64,000 nt of DNA. Source: an uncultured Oxalobacteraceae bacterium. GTDB taxonomy: Bacteria > Pseudomonadota > Gammaproteobacteria > Burkholderiales > Burkholderiaceae_D. Shown piece after piece: positions 51,754 through 61,311 of this stretch (position 1 is its first letter; each line of letters opens with the position of its first letter). Location of the stretch: assembly GCA_903893945.1 (NCBI GenBank), contig CAITOF010000098.1, positions 29,893 to 93,892 of the forward strand, in the 5' to 3' direction. The notes under the pieces were generated by a model that worked only from the letters and a program-made list of their open reading frames with translations, was not told the origin of the DNA and did no database searches. The position numbers and the translations under genes were made by a program.

Positions 51754-53567
51754 ACGATAAATCGATACCACCGGCATCCGGACACGACGGGCAGGAGCCC
51801 GAGTCGTTGCAGGGCAATGTCGACCGTCTGCTGCGTGCCAACATGGCACGGATGACGTTTGGCGTCTCCCCGATTGCATTAGGTCTGGCCTTCACTGACT
51901 GGGCGGCGCATCTGGCGTCGTCGCCCGGCAAGGCCTTGCGACTGGTCGAAAAGATGGCCGAGAAAAATTCAGAATTCCTGAATTATCTGTCACGTTCGTT
52001 GAACCATCCGGGCGAACCGCGCTGCATCGAGCCGCTGCCACAGGATGACCGGTTTAAGGAAGACGCCTGGACCAGGTGGCCTTTCAATATTTACTCGCAG
52101 GCGTTTCTGCTGCAGCAACAATGGTGGCATCACGCAACGACAGGGGTGGAAGGCGTCTCACCGCACCATGAAAATGTGGTGTCGTTCGCCGCCCGGCAGA
52201 TGCTGGACACGATGTCACCGGTGAATTACGCCATGACCAACCCGATGGTTCTGGATGCCACCCTGAAACAGTCCGGCATGAATTTGTTGCGTGGCCTGCA
52301 CAATGTCAATGAAGACCTGACCCGTTCCAGGGCAGGTCAGCCGCCGGTCGGCGCCGAAAATTTTGAACCCGGAAAACAGGTGGCGATCACACCCGGCAAG
52401 GTCATTTTCAGGAATAAACTGATCGAACTGATCCAGTATTCGCCTATGACCAAGACGGTGAATCCGGAACCGCTCCTGATCGTTCCGGCCTGGATCATGA
52501 AATACTATATTCTGGATCTGTCGCCGCACAATTCGCTGGTCCGTTATCTGGTTGAACAGGGACATACCGTGTTCATGATTTCCTGGCACAACCCGAACCA
52601 ACAGGATCGCGATCTGCGCATGGACGATTATCTGCAGCTCGGCATCCTCGCTGCGATCAGCGCGATACAGGCTATTGTGCCGGGCAGAAAAATAAATGCG
52701 ATGGGCTATTGTCTGGGGGGTACCTTGCTGGCCATCGCCGCAGCGTATCTGGGCCGGGAGGAAAACGCTGCGTATAAAGACGCGCTTGAATCGGTGACCC
52801 TGCTCGCCGCCCAGGTTGATTTCACCCAGGCCGGGGAACTGATGCTGTTTATCGACAAGAGTCAGATCAGCTATCTGGACGACATGATGTGGGAAAAAGG
52901 CTATCTGGACACAAAGCAGATGGCCGGCGCATTCCAGCTGTTGCGCTCGAATGATTTGATCTGGTCACCCATCGTCCAGCAGTATCTGCTGGGCGAGCGT
53001 CTCCCCATGACAGATTTAATGGCCTGGAATGCCGACGCCACACGCATGCCTTATCGCATGCACAGTGACTATCTGCATCAGATGTTTCAGAATAATGATC
53101 TGGCGGAAGGCCGCTATGAGATCGCCGGAAAGCGGATTGCATTGGGCGATATCCGTGTTCCCATGTTTGTCGTGGCGACTGAAAAAGATCACGTTGCACC
53201 ATGGCAGTCCGTTTATAAAATTAAAGGGGCCGTGCGCGCGGCGGTGACATTCCTGCTGACCAGCGGCGGTCACAACGCGGGGATAGTCAGCGAACCGGAT
53301 CACCCGCACCGGCATTTCCGGTTTAATACTGAGAACGAATCAACCTGTCAACATGATCCGCAACTATGGATGACCGGCCTGGCAGCGCAGGACGGATCCT
53401 GGTGGCCGGTATATTCCGACTGGCTAATGCAATTGCCGCAACGTCAGGCGCGGGGACAAACAACAGCTTCAACCCGTACCCGGGTAAATCCGCCTTCGAC
53501 GGGTGCGCCCGACCAAGGCTACGGGCCGTTGTATGACGCACCGGGAAACTATGTGTTTGAAAAATGA
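51750..53567 (+). CDS. phaC: Class I poly(3-hydroxyalkanoate) synthase
   Basis: This 605-residue synthase has the N-terminal PhaC domain and a lipase-like box MGYCLGGTLLA whose Cys is the catalytic nucleophile. Later motifs include ATEKDHVAPWQS (Asp) and LTSGGHNAGIVSEPDHP (His). It polymerises hydroxyacyl-CoA into storage granules. The gene overlaps ackA and ends before a 229-base gap that contains the next promoter. No phaA, phaB or phasin gene is in the window. Confidence 0.93.
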   Translation: MNDKSIPPASGHDGQEPESLQGNVDRLLRANMARMTFGVSPIALGLAFTDWAAHLASSPGKALRLVEKMAEKNSEFLNYLSRSLNHPGEPRCIEPLPQDDRFKEDAWTRWPFNIYSQAFLLQQQWWHHATTGVEGVSPHHENVVSFAARQMLDTMSPVNYAMTNPMVLDATLKQSGMNLLRGLHNVNEDLTRSRAGQPPVGAENFEPGKQVAITPGKVIFRNKLIELIQYSPMTKTVNPEPLLIVPAWIMKYYILDLSPHNSLVRYLVEQGHTVFMISWHNPNQQDRDLRMDDYLQLGILAAISAIQAIVPGRKINAMGYCLGGTLLAIAAAYLGREENAAYKDALESVTLLAAQVDFTQAGELMLFIDKSQISYLDDMMWEKGYLDTKQMAGAFQLLRSNDLIWSPIVQQYLLGERLPMTDLMAWNADATRMPYRMHSDYLHQMFQNNDLAEGRYEIAGKRIALGDIRVPMFVVATEKDHVAPWQSVYKIKGAVRAAVTFLLTSGGHNAGIVSEPDHPHRHFRFNTENESTCQHDPQLWMTGLAAQDGSWWPVYSDWLMQLPQRQARGQTTASTRTRVNPPSTGAPDQGYGPLYDAPGNYVFEK

Positions 53568-53629
53568 GCGGACTGTATTGTCAATGAATTAACCCATGCA
53601 ACAAATTGGCACGGCATGGAGCAAGTTTC

Positions 53630-53657
53630 TTGATATTGTTAAGTTAATGTTTATAAT
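53630..53657 (+). promoter_or_regulatory. Sigma-70 promoter of the fimV-like gene
   Basis: TTGATA (53630-53635) and TATAAT (53652-53657) are spaced by 16 bp. This gives a start near 53664 and a leader of about 130 bases before the gene. Confidence 0.65.
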
Positions 53658-53796
53658 CAAATTCGCGTAATCCGTTTGTTTTATCGTACATTCAGTTGAA
53701 TCTGACACCCAATTAGGGCGCTATTTTTAATACCTTAACCAAACGCTGGAACATCACAGCGTAATTTGTCCAATCGGCACGACTGAGGAGCAAATT

Positions 53797-55608
53797 ATTA
53801 AAAATAATAAACATGCATTGTTGTTAATTTTATTGACAACACTTATCGGGTTGTCGTCACCGTTCAGCGCCGGGGCGACGGATTTCGGTGAACTGCGCCT
53901 GCGCTCCAATCTCGGCGAAGCATTTAAAGCACAATTCATGCTTTCAGGCGCCACACAGAATGTCGCAATCCCTAGTTGCTTCAAAGCAAAACTTGAAACC
54001 GTCGATGGCGAACTGCTGGCCAATCCACGCATCGATTTCACCCGACTGAATTCAGACCGAAGTGCATTTTTGCTGACCCTGAGTACGCGGGAGCTGATGG
54101 CCGAACCCGCGATCAAACTGAAAATAGAAATCATCTGCGAACAGACCATGCAACGCGAGTACACGCTGCTGCTGGACTTCGCTGAAATGGCCGCACCGTC
54201 GTCGGCAGCGGTACCGGTCGACGTGAATCAGGACGACAACCGGCCGGAAATGGCCGTGCTGCAGAAACCGGCAAAAGCAGTTGCCAAGGTCGCTGCCTCA
54301 ATGGGCGGCAGCGACAGTTCGTCATCGCGTCGGTCTGAAGAAAAACAGCCTGTCAAAAAAGGCCCCTCCCGGTTCAGTACCAATCTGACTACGCATAAAG
54401 ATGCGCTCAAAGTCACGAATGAGGAAATACTGCCCCCGGTCGATTTAAAGGCCGGCGCCAAAAAAGCCGAACCGCCGCCCGTGAATCTTGAGCAGCAACG
54501 CCAGGCAGAAAATGATCAGGCGCGTGACGCGTTTGCCAAAATGCTGAGTGAGGAACCTGGCGCCGCATCGACAGCGGACGAACTGAAAAAAGAACAGCAG
54601 AAGGTAAAAGACCTCGAATCTGAAATGGCCAAGTTGAAACTGGAGTTTCAGCTTAGAAACCAGAAAGAACAATCCATACCGAACTACCTGATCGTTCTGA
54701 ATGTGGTGGTTCTGGCGTTGCTGCTGATCGTGGTGATTGTGCTGGTGGTGATGCTCAGAAAATCCCGCCAGACCGAAAGGAATACCTGGTGGGATGCCGA
54801 CGACCGAAGCCCGTCGGGAATGCGCGGGGGTGCCAGGCAGGAAGGACATGTGTCCAAGTCCGGCTACAGGGTGGTGAAGTCCGCCAGCGCCGACGATGAC
54901 AGTGAGGATGATCTTGATTCAGTGGCCCCCGTGGCTGCAAGCAGTGCCAGGCCTGACGCGGCAGAACCACCCGATGTTGCGCAACAGGCTGCCATATCGA
55001 GTTATCTGGCCAGCCTGAATGTCGCGGAAGACGATCTCAATGACGTGGCGGCATCGACTACCCTGACCAAAAAAGAAAAAAAGGGCGCGCCCGAAAGTAC
55101 CTTCAACCTGTTTTCAAGCCGGGAAGGGCAGACCATACAGATCGAAGAAGTCTCTGATGCGATGCAGGAAGCTGAATTCTGGTTGTCCATCAACGACCCG
55201 CAGCGCTCGATTGAAATTGTCGAACCCCTGTGCACCGACGACAACCAGACCACGCCGGTCATGTGGCTGTTCCTGCTGGACCTGTACCGTACGGTGGGCG
55301 ATGAAGCCAACTACAACAAGCTGCGGCTGCGCTTCAAGAACAAGTTTAATACCCACATACTCGAATTCAACGAAAAAATTGATACGGACAATATCAAGTA
55401 CCTGGAAGATTACGAACACCTCATCTCCAAATGTTGTGCATTCTGGGGCACCAATTACATCGTACCCTTCCTGGAGTCATTGCTGATTGACGATCGTGAA
55501 GGCGAGCGGGTCGGATTTGAATTGCCGGTCTATCAGGATATTTTAATGCTGCTTGCCATCAGCAAGGAAATCGAAAAGCCCACCGAATCGGACGTCAAAG
55601 CTGACTAG
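53797..55608 (+). CDS. fimV: FimV-like pilus hub protein, probable ATT start
   Basis: This 603-residue protein has a signal peptide (KNNKHALLLILLTTLIGLSS). The FimV N-terminal domain (GELRLRSNLGEAFKAQFMLS) follows, then a Lys/Pro-rich coiled region, a transmembrane helix near residue 300 (IVLNVVVLALLLIVVIVLVV) and the cytoplasmic FimV C-domain (MQEAEFWLSINDPQRSIEIV). FimV is a polar hub for type IV pili. It is shorter than Pseudomonas FimV and shows no LysM. ATT 53797 lies six bases after GAGGAG and gives the basic signal N-region; the next usable codon, TTG 53818, has neither. Confidence 0.85.
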   Translation: MKNNKHALLLILLTTLIGLSSPFSAGATDFGELRLRSNLGEAFKAQFMLSGATQNVAIPSCFKAKLETVDGELLANPRIDFTRLNSDRSAFLLTLSTRELMAEPAIKLKIEIICEQTMQREYTLLLDFAEMAAPSSAAVPVDVNQDDNRPEMAVLQKPAKAVAKVAASMGGSDSSSSRRSEEKQPVKKGPSRFSTNLTTHKDALKVTNEEILPPVDLKAGAKKAEPPPVNLEQQRQAENDQARDAFAKMLSEEPGAASTADELKKEQQKVKDLESEMAKLKLEFQLRNQKEQSIPNYLIVLNVVVLALLLIVVIVLVVMLRKSRQTERNTWWDADDRSPSGMRGGARQEGHVSKSGYRVVKSASADDDSEDDLDSVAPVAASSARPDAAEPPDVAQQAAISSYLASLNVAEDDLNDVAASTTLTKKEKKGAPESTFNLFSSREGQTIQIEEVSDAMQEAEFWLSINDPQRSIEIVEPLCTDDNQTTPVMWLFLLDLYRTVGDEANYNKLRLRFKNKFNTHILEFNEKIDTDNIKYLEDYEHLISKCCAFWGTNYIVPFLESLLIDDREGERVGFELPVYQDILMLLAISKEIEKPTESDVKAD

Positions 55609-55634
55609 CCCGAGTCGTTCTGGCTCCGCCCACC

Positions 55635-56516
55635 ATGCGCATTCCCTCACTGACCCTGTTGTCGGGTTTTGAAACCGCTGCCCGCCTTGGCAGCATTTCG
55701 CGTGCGGCCGACGAACTGCACCTTTCACAATCGGCCGTCAGTCACCAGATCCAGCAGCTGGAAAGTCAGATAGGTCGACCGCTTTTTCGCCGCACCGGGC
55801 GTGGCGTGGAGCTGACCATCGCCGGTGAGGTGCTGTACCGCAGTGTCATTCGTTCGCTGGATAACCTGCGCAGCGGACTGGGCCGGATTGAAATCTATCA
55901 GAACCCGGGCATCGTCACACTGGTCTGTCCTGCGCCGTTGTTGCAGGGCTGGCTGCAGCCGAGGTTGGGGCAGATGCAGCAGGCGATTCCGACCTTGTGC
56001 CCGGTGCTGTCCGTCGATGAAACCGCACGCTATATTGACGAAGATGATGTCGACATTACGGTAAGCGAACGCTCCCTGCAGCAGGCGGGTTTGCTGGAAG
56101 TACCGTTCCTGAAAGACGAATGGGTGGTGGTTGGCAATGCCGCGCTGGCGGCCGGACTGGCCGGCCAGCCCGTTGAACAGCATGCGCGCAGCGTGGGCCT
56201 GATCTGCCTTGAGGAAAGCCTGAGTAACGATGCCATCGCGCCGATTTTTCTGGACCACCTTGCGCCATTCACCAAATGTGCGTTATACGATGATCAGCGC
56301 CTGTTGCTCGATGCCGTGCTGCGCGGTCACGGCATCGCCTGCATTTCACTATTGCTGGCGTCGGAAATGATTGATAGCGGCCAGCTTGTTATCCTGCCGG
56401 GGTACCCGCGCTACCCGGGAAAATCCTGGTGGCTCTCGCGTGTGGCAGGTCAGTCGCGTTCACCCATTGTGGTGCAGGTATTTGACTGGCTGGTCAGTTG
56501 CAGCAATGCCGGATAA
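55635..56516 (+). CDS. LysR-family transcriptional regulator (GcvA-like)
   Basis: This 293-residue regulator has an N-terminal helix-turn-helix (GSISRAADELHLSQSAVSHQ) and an effector domain of the usual length. The sequence resembles the GcvA branch. It lies 26 bases after the fimV-like gene and is followed by convergent DUF1566. It may control neighbouring genes, but no T-N11-A operator was identified with confidence. Confidence 0.9.
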   Translation: MRIPSLTLLSGFETAARLGSISRAADELHLSQSAVSHQIQQLESQIGRPLFRRTGRGVELTIAGEVLYRSVIRSLDNLRSGLGRIEIYQNPGIVTLVCPAPLLQGWLQPRLGQMQQAIPTLCPVLSVDETARYIDEDDVDITVSERSLQQAGLLEVPFLKDEWVVVGNAALAAGLAGQPVEQHARSVGLICLEESLSNDAIAPIFLDHLAPFTKCALYDDQRLLLDAVLRGHGIACISLLLASEMIDSGQLVILPGYPRYPGKSWWLSRVAGQSRSPIVVQVFDWLVSCSNAG

Positions 56517-56522
56517 ATCCAA

Positions 56523-57269
56523 TTAATCCGGCCCGTTACGCACCAACCTGACAGCGCATTCGGTACTACGATAAATAATGCCGGTTATTCCCCCCTCTAT
56601 ATACAGAAATACCCGGGCGAAGGAATTATCTTCGGCCTGGTTGCTCCAGTAGCACAGATAGTCCGGATTCATGTTCGGAAACGCGGATTCATCGACCGGA
56701 AAATCAGGCGCGGTGGAATTGGCCGCGCGATGGCTCTGCAGCGACTGCAACTCATCAATAGTCGGCAAGCGCCAGCGCTCATTGACCCGGTTTTCTGCCT
56801 GATCGAAACTGATCGTCAGAATTAACGCCACGCATCCCACGGAGGCCTCCCAGCGCTGACCCACACTACAACGTTTCCAGGTCAGTTTGGTGACGCGATC
56901 ATAAACCTCGTCATCGTTGGCCACATAACGTGCATTCATCACGTCGGGTCTTTTTCGTGCAACGGCAGACAGTGACGCTGTGAAGACGGGTGGTGTTAAT
57001 TTTCTGTCGAAGGACAGTCCCTCACGGTATTTTTTTATGGTTTCGATTCCCTGGTCAACCGTCGTATCAAAAAGGTCCTGCATTGCTTTGCTAATGCCGG
57101 AAGGCGGATCGTTATTCGAATTTGCTTCGGGCAATTCGACGGCATGAATTGCCGTGCAGATGGACAAAATCAGAATAAACGGCAGAAAATGGACGATCCT
57201 GTGCAACCGGTTGCCACTGTCAGGAGCGGAAAACGGGAATAAACGAATGGAAGCGTAAAAAATCGACAT
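56523..57269 (-). CDS. DUF1566 (Lcl-type) exported protein
   Basis: This 248-residue protein has a hydrophobic N-terminal segment (FLPFILILSICTAIHA) and a C-terminal DUF1566 domain, with DRVTKLTWKRCSVGQRWE, WRLPTIDELQSLQSH, YCYWSNQ-like sequence and AVRLVRN. Such domains occur in surface and collagen-like proteins of Gammaproteobacteria. It is convergent with LysR and divergent from aguA. Function unknown. Confidence 0.8.
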   Translation of the reverse strand: MSIFYASIRLFPFSAPDSGNRLHRIVHFLPFILILSICTAIHAVELPEANSNNDPPSGISKAMQDLFDTTVDQGIETIKKYREGLSFDRKLTPPVFTASLSAVARKRPDVMNARYVANDDEVYDRVTKLTWKRCSVGQRWEASVGCVALILTISFDQAENRVNERWRLPTIDELQSLQSHRAANSTAPDFPVDESAFPNMNPDYLCYWSNQAEDNSFARVFLYIEGGITGIIYRSTECAVRLVRNGPD

Positions 57270-57479
57270 GGTAAAAAGGCATTAACCTGACTTGCGATCC
57301 AAATGCACGGAATATGCACACTATCGCACTGATGCCGGAAAAAACAATCTGTGGAAATTACGGTCAGCAGGCGCCTGATATGAGAATAATTGATAGGTCG
57401 AAGCAAAAAACATCGCTTTTCGATGATGTGAAACCCCTTTACGATGGCTGCACCACCAATCTGGAGCGAAGGAACGCAA

Positions 57480-58550
57480 ATGGGATTCAAGAATTTTGAT
57501 TGTAGTCGTGAAGGTTACCGTATGCCTGCTGAATGGGAACCCCAGGCGGCCACATGGTTAGGCTGGCCGGTGTATACCAATCGCGAAGAACTCTGGGGTG
57601 AGCATTATGCGGACGTTTGTCATCAATTTGCCTTGTTGGCAAAAACCATCGCCCGTTATCAGCGCTGCATAGTTACCGCACATACGCCACTGGTGGATCA
57701 GGCACGCCAGTTATGTGGCCCCACAGTCACTGTGGTGGCGATGGCAGTGGAAGACAACTGGGTGCGCGACTGCGGACCGATTATCCTGGTCAATGAGGAC
57801 AAGGTCTCCCAGATTGCCGCGGCATTTGAGTTCAACGCCTGGGGTGAAAAATATAAACCGTATGACGGCTGTTCGCAACTCTCGGATGAGCTCGCCAGAC
57901 GCGCGCAGATTCCGCTGGTTCGTTCCGAAATGATCCTGGAAGGGGGCTCCTTTTACGTCGACGGACAAGGCACCCTATTAACGACAGAAAGCTGTCTGCT
58001 GCATCCGAACCGCAATCCGCACCTGACGCGAAACCAGATTGAAGCTGAATTAATCCGCATGTTGGGCGTCAAAAAAATCATCTGGATTCCGGGTTACCCG
58101 CCTGAAGTGGAAACCAACGGCCATGTGGATGGCATAGCCTCGTTTATCGCACCGGGTAAAATCCTGTTCAATATGCCGTTCCCGGATATGGGTGAATACT
58201 ATACCGGCATGCTGGAAAATCGTCGCGCGCTGGAAGCCGCCACCGACGCACGCGGCCGCCATTTTGAAATTCTGGATATACCCGTGCCGCGCAACGCCAA
58301 TACGTACGGCTCAACCCGGTTCTGCGATATTTATTCCAACTACATTCTGGTGAATGGTGCCGTTATATCCACTGCCTTTGGTGTGCCGCAGGATGAACTG
58401 GCACGTCAGGCGTTTGCCAAAGCATTTCCTGACCGGATCATCGAACTTCTGCCGATCGACAAAATTTCCCTGGGTGGCGGTGCGACCCACTGTTCAACCC
58501 AGCAGCACCCGATGTTGGGCAATCGCCTGCAACTCTGTAATCTGGATTAA
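57480..58550 (+). CDS. aguA: Agmatine deiminase
   Basis: This 356-residue enzyme of the guanidino-group-modifying fold has AEWEPQAATWLGWP, VEDNWVRDCGPIILV and the catalytic cysteine in LGGGATHCSTQQHP. It converts agmatine to N-carbamoylputrescine and ammonia. ATG 57480 is chosen since AAGGA lies seven bases upstream. aguB follows after two bases, completing the agmatine-to-putrescine route. Confidence 0.95.
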   Translation: MGFKNFDCSREGYRMPAEWEPQAATWLGWPVYTNREELWGEHYADVCHQFALLAKTIARYQRCIVTAHTPLVDQARQLCGPTVTVVAMAVEDNWVRDCGPIILVNEDKVSQIAAAFEFNAWGEKYKPYDGCSQLSDELARRAQIPLVRSEMILEGGSFYVDGQGTLLTTESCLLHPNRNPHLTRNQIEAELIRMLGVKKIIWIPGYPPEVETNGHVDGIASFIAPGKILFNMPFPDMGEYYTGMLENRRALEAATDARGRHFEILDIPVPRNANTYGSTRFCDIYSNYILVNGAVISTAFGVPQDELARQAFAKAFPDRIIELLPIDKISLGGGATHCSTQQHPMLGNRLQLCNLD

Positions 58551-58552
58551 TC

Positions 58553-59485
58553 ATGACGAAACGAACCATAACGGTCGCCGCTGTCCAGATGGCATCAGGC
58601 GATTGGGATTTCAAACGCAATATGGACCGCGCTGAACGATTAATTCGCCAGGCCGCTGCACAGGGTGCCAACCTGGTACTCTGCCCGGAATTATTCATGA
58701 TGCCGTATTTCTGTGTCGATCAGAATGTGCGGCATCTGGAATTGGCCGAACCGTTTGCGAACAATCCACGCATTGCACATTTTGCGAAACTGGCGGGCGA
58801 ACTGGGTATAGTGCTGCCCATCGGCTTTTTCGAGCGCGCCGGCAACGCCGCCTATAACTCAGTCGCGGTAGCTGACGCTGACGGCACCGTGTTGGGTTTG
58901 TACCGTAAAACCCATATCCCGGACGGCCCTGGTTATACGGAAAAATTTTATTTTACGCCGGGTGACACCGGCTTCAAAGTCTGGGATACGCGTTTCGGAA
59001 AAATCGGCATAGGCATCTGCTGGGACCAATGGTATCCGGAGACCGCGCGCAGTCTGGCGCTGATGGGCGCCGAAGTATTATGTTTTCCCACCATTATCGG
59101 ATCCGAACCGCACAGCGCCGAGATGGACACGGCCGCTCAATGGCAGCGTGTCATGCAAGGTCACGCGGCCGCCAATATGGTGCCGGTGGTTGCAGCAAAT
59201 CGCATCGGTATTGAAACCGGCATCGGCAATGGTAACCCGCAGCAAAACGGGTTGACGGCCACGTTTTACGGATCGAGCTTCATTGCCGATCATACGGGTG
59301 ATAAAGTGGCTGAAGCCAATCGAACCGATGAAACCATATTGATCCATTCGTTTGATCTGGAGGCCATACGGCTGGAACGGCAGAGTTTCGGATTTTTCCG
59401 GGATCGACGGCCCGACCTGTATGGTACGTTGCTGACCAGTGACGGACACAATCTGCGCCCTGATCTGAAAAGAGCCGCAATATGA
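58553..59485 (+). CDS. aguB: N-carbamoylputrescine amidase
   Basis: This 310-residue nitrilase-superfamily enzyme has a Glu-Lys-Cys triad: LVLCPELFMMPYF (Glu), GLYRKTHIPDG (Lys) and GIGICWDQWYPE (Cys). It hydrolyses N-carbamoylputrescine to putrescine, carbon dioxide and ammonia. It lies immediately after aguA and 40 bases before a putrescine-binding protein gene. Confidence 0.95.
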   Translation: MTKRTITVAAVQMASGDWDFKRNMDRAERLIRQAAAQGANLVLCPELFMMPYFCVDQNVRHLELAEPFANNPRIAHFAKLAGELGIVLPIGFFERAGNAAYNSVAVADADGTVLGLYRKTHIPDGPGYTEKFYFTPGDTGFKVWDTRFGKIGIGICWDQWYPETARSLALMGAEVLCFPTIIGSEPHSAEMDTAAQWQRVMQGHAAANMVPVVAANRIGIETGIGNGNPQQNGLTATFYGSSFIADHTGDKVAEANRTDETILIHSFDLEAIRLERQSFGFFRDRRPDLYGTLLTSDGHNLRPDLKRAAI

Positions 59486-59525
59486 TTCAGGCCTGACATA
59501 TAACCGGTAGCGGGAGAAAGATGCA

Positions 59526-60656
59526 ATGAACAGCAGCAGAAAATTAATGCACATCATTGCCGGTGCCGTTTTGTCAGTGGTCATGACCTCGGCAGCGCAC
59601 GCGCAGAAAACTCAGCCCCAATCAACGGATAATGTCGTCAATGTATATAACTGGTCCGATTATATTGCCGACGACACGATCGCCAATTTTGAAAAAGAGA
59701 CCGGCATCAAGGTTAATTACGATGTGTTTGACAGCAGTGAGACCCTGCATGCCAAACTCATGGCCGGCCACACTGGTTATGATGTTGTTGTGTCCTCGTC
59801 AGGCTGGGCGCGCATGCAGGCCGACGGTGGATTGCTGCAACCGTTGAATAAAAGCCTGTTGCCAAATTTTAAAAACCTGGATCCGGTGCTTCAGGCCCAG
59901 ATCGCCAAGGTGGATCCCGGCAATAACACCATGGTGACCTGGTTATGGGGATTTAACACGATAGGCATTAATGTGGACAAGGTCAAGGCAGCATTAGGCA
60001 CCATGCCCATGCCCGACGACGCCTGGGATCTGCTTTTTAAGCCCGACTATGTCGCCAGACTGACATCGTGCGGTGTGTCCTTTCTGGATTCACCATCTGA
60101 AGTCATCCCGGCGGCGCTGCATTATTTAAAATTGCCGTTAAATACCACCAGGCAGGCCGATTATGACGCCGTATTGAAATTACTAAATTCGGTCCGTCCT
60201 TACATCACGTTGTTCAGTTCAACAGGGTACATGAGCGATATGCAGAACGGCGCCATCTGTGCCGCCATGGGTTGGTCGGGTGATCTGAATCGTGTGAAGC
60301 AGCAGGCCCTGAACATGAAAGTGCCACAGCATATTGAACCCCTGCTACCCAGATCGGGCGGCATTCTGTTTTTTGATACCATGGTAATCCCGGCAGATGC
60401 AACCCATGTGGTCAATGCCCATAAATTCATGAATTACATATTGCGTCCGGAGGTGCACGCCGCGCTGACGAACAAGCTTTTTTACGCCAACCCGAATCTG
60501 CCCGGCAGAAAATTTGTCACCCCGGTCATCGCCAACAGCCGAACTGTCTTTCCCACTGATGCCGAAATCATGAATATGGATGTGCAGGGTAAAGTCAGTC
60601 CCTTATTGCTTCGTTTGGGTTCGCGCACGTTTACCCGGTTTAAAACCGGAGTGTGA
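59526..60656 (+). CDS. potF: Putrescine/polyamine-binding periplasmic protein
   Basis: This 376-residue protein has a signal peptide ending AHAQ. The polyamine-binding PotF/PotD fold shows VVNVYNWSDYIADDTIANFE, GYDVVVSSSGWARMQADG and WGFNTIGINVDKVK. It would deliver putrescine to a PotGHI-type importer. No pot permease or ATPase gene follows; the next 3 kb are accessory DNA, so the transporter is elsewhere or this end was rearranged. Confidence 0.92.
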   Translation: MNSSRKLMHIIAGAVLSVVMTSAAHAQKTQPQSTDNVVNVYNWSDYIADDTIANFEKETGIKVNYDVFDSSETLHAKLMAGHTGYDVVVSSSGWARMQADGGLLQPLNKSLLPNFKNLDPVLQAQIAKVDPGNNTMVTWLWGFNTIGINVDKVKAALGTMPMPDDAWDLLFKPDYVARLTSCGVSFLDSPSEVIPAALHYLKLPLNTTRQADYDAVLKLLNSVRPYITLFSSTGYMSDMQNGAICAAMGWSGDLNRVKQQALNMKVPQHIEPLLPRSGGILFFDTMVIPADATHVVNAHKFMNYILRPEVHAALTNKLFYANPNLPGRKFVTPVIANSRTVFPTDAEIMNMDVQGKVSPLLLRLGSRTFTRFKTGV

Positions 60657-61023
60657 GACAAGTCGCCCGATGCGAACTGCTGAATTCTGGCCTTTTGCAC
60701 CGGATCCAAGCCCCCCACTCATTGCGTATTTCAAAAAGCTGAACAATATAAGTGATAAAAAAAGAGATCGCCAGACCGGAAAATGCCAATATATAAAGGG
60801 TATCCGTATTTCGAGACTGAAATATCTTAAAAGCGATTAATCAAGATTTTTGCTGGAGTGTTGAAATCGTTGATCCAGGCGAACTTGGCCGACTCGTCGG
60901 GCCTGTTGAAAATTAAAAAATTAATATTTACCGCATCGTACAATAAATAGTCTGAAAACAGTGAGATCGAGTGTCCGTCAATGGCCGGTTCGTGCCCTGA
61001 GGCGACGGTCGACGTTCTACTTT
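60657..61023. other. Intergenic stretch with no supported gene
   Basis: No convincing reading frame, terminator or RNA gene is seen. The DNA becomes AT-rich after 60720. A short inverted CCGGTTT-AAACCGG at 60635-60649 lies inside the end of potF and lacks a T tract. The stretch ends at the first REP-bounded element. Confidence 0.5.
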
Positions 61024-61052
61024 GCAGTCATTCAAATCCACGATCCTATGAT

Positions 61053-61078
61053 TCGTCATTCCCGCGCAGGCGGGAATC
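61053..61078 (+). repeat. REP arm, element 1 left
   Basis: This 26-base arm contains the hairpin TTCCCGC-GCAG-GCGGGAA. It is an exact inverted match of 61155-61180 and continues as CCAGTGGCGC, as in element 2. Confidence 0.9.
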
Positions 61079-61154
61079 CAGTGGCGCAGGAGCGCCTTCA
61101 ACTTCGAATGAGAACCAACCAATAATTCGAGACCGAAAGCGCTGTCGCGCCCTA

Positions 61155-61180
61155 GATTCCCGCCTGCGCGGGAATGACGA
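61155..61180 (-). repeat. REP arm, element 1 right
   Basis: Exact inverted copy of 61053-61078, with the same C variant in its loop. Confidence 0.9.
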
Positions 61181-61311
61181 CTAATTGCGACCGTCGGGAA
61201 TGTGCCGCAATCTGTCTGTCATAGGTCAATGAGCTACAGCATCTAACATGCTTTGCGCTTTGTTGCCGGACGTAGCTCTGCATAGCTGTCATTCAATCCC
61301 GGTTTCGTAAA

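Larger units (their letters stand above)
61024..61207. mobile_element. REP-bounded element 1 (empty, MITE-like)
   Basis: This unit of about 184 bases is bounded by inverted 26-base arms (61053-61078 and 61155-61180). Each arm is itself a hairpin (TTCCCGC-GCAG-GCGGGAA and its complement). Outside the arms its left and right flanks align with those of the GIY-YIG-bearing element downstream. Its middle has only about 30 unrelated bases and no gene. It looks like a non-autonomous relative of element 2. Confidence 0.7.

Noticed and set aside
53631..53644. FNR-like TTGATATTGTTAAG near the fimV promoter
   Set aside because: Only the left half-site fits; the right half lacks ATCAA. It overlaps an ordinary -35 box.
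57314..57499. Small plus-strand frame upstream of aguA
   Set aside because: No ribosome site, no family likeness, and it overlaps the well-supported aguA start.
60635..60649. Inverted CCGGTTT/AAACCGG at the end of potF as a terminator
   Set aside because: A one-base loop, location inside the coding sequence and absence of a T tract.
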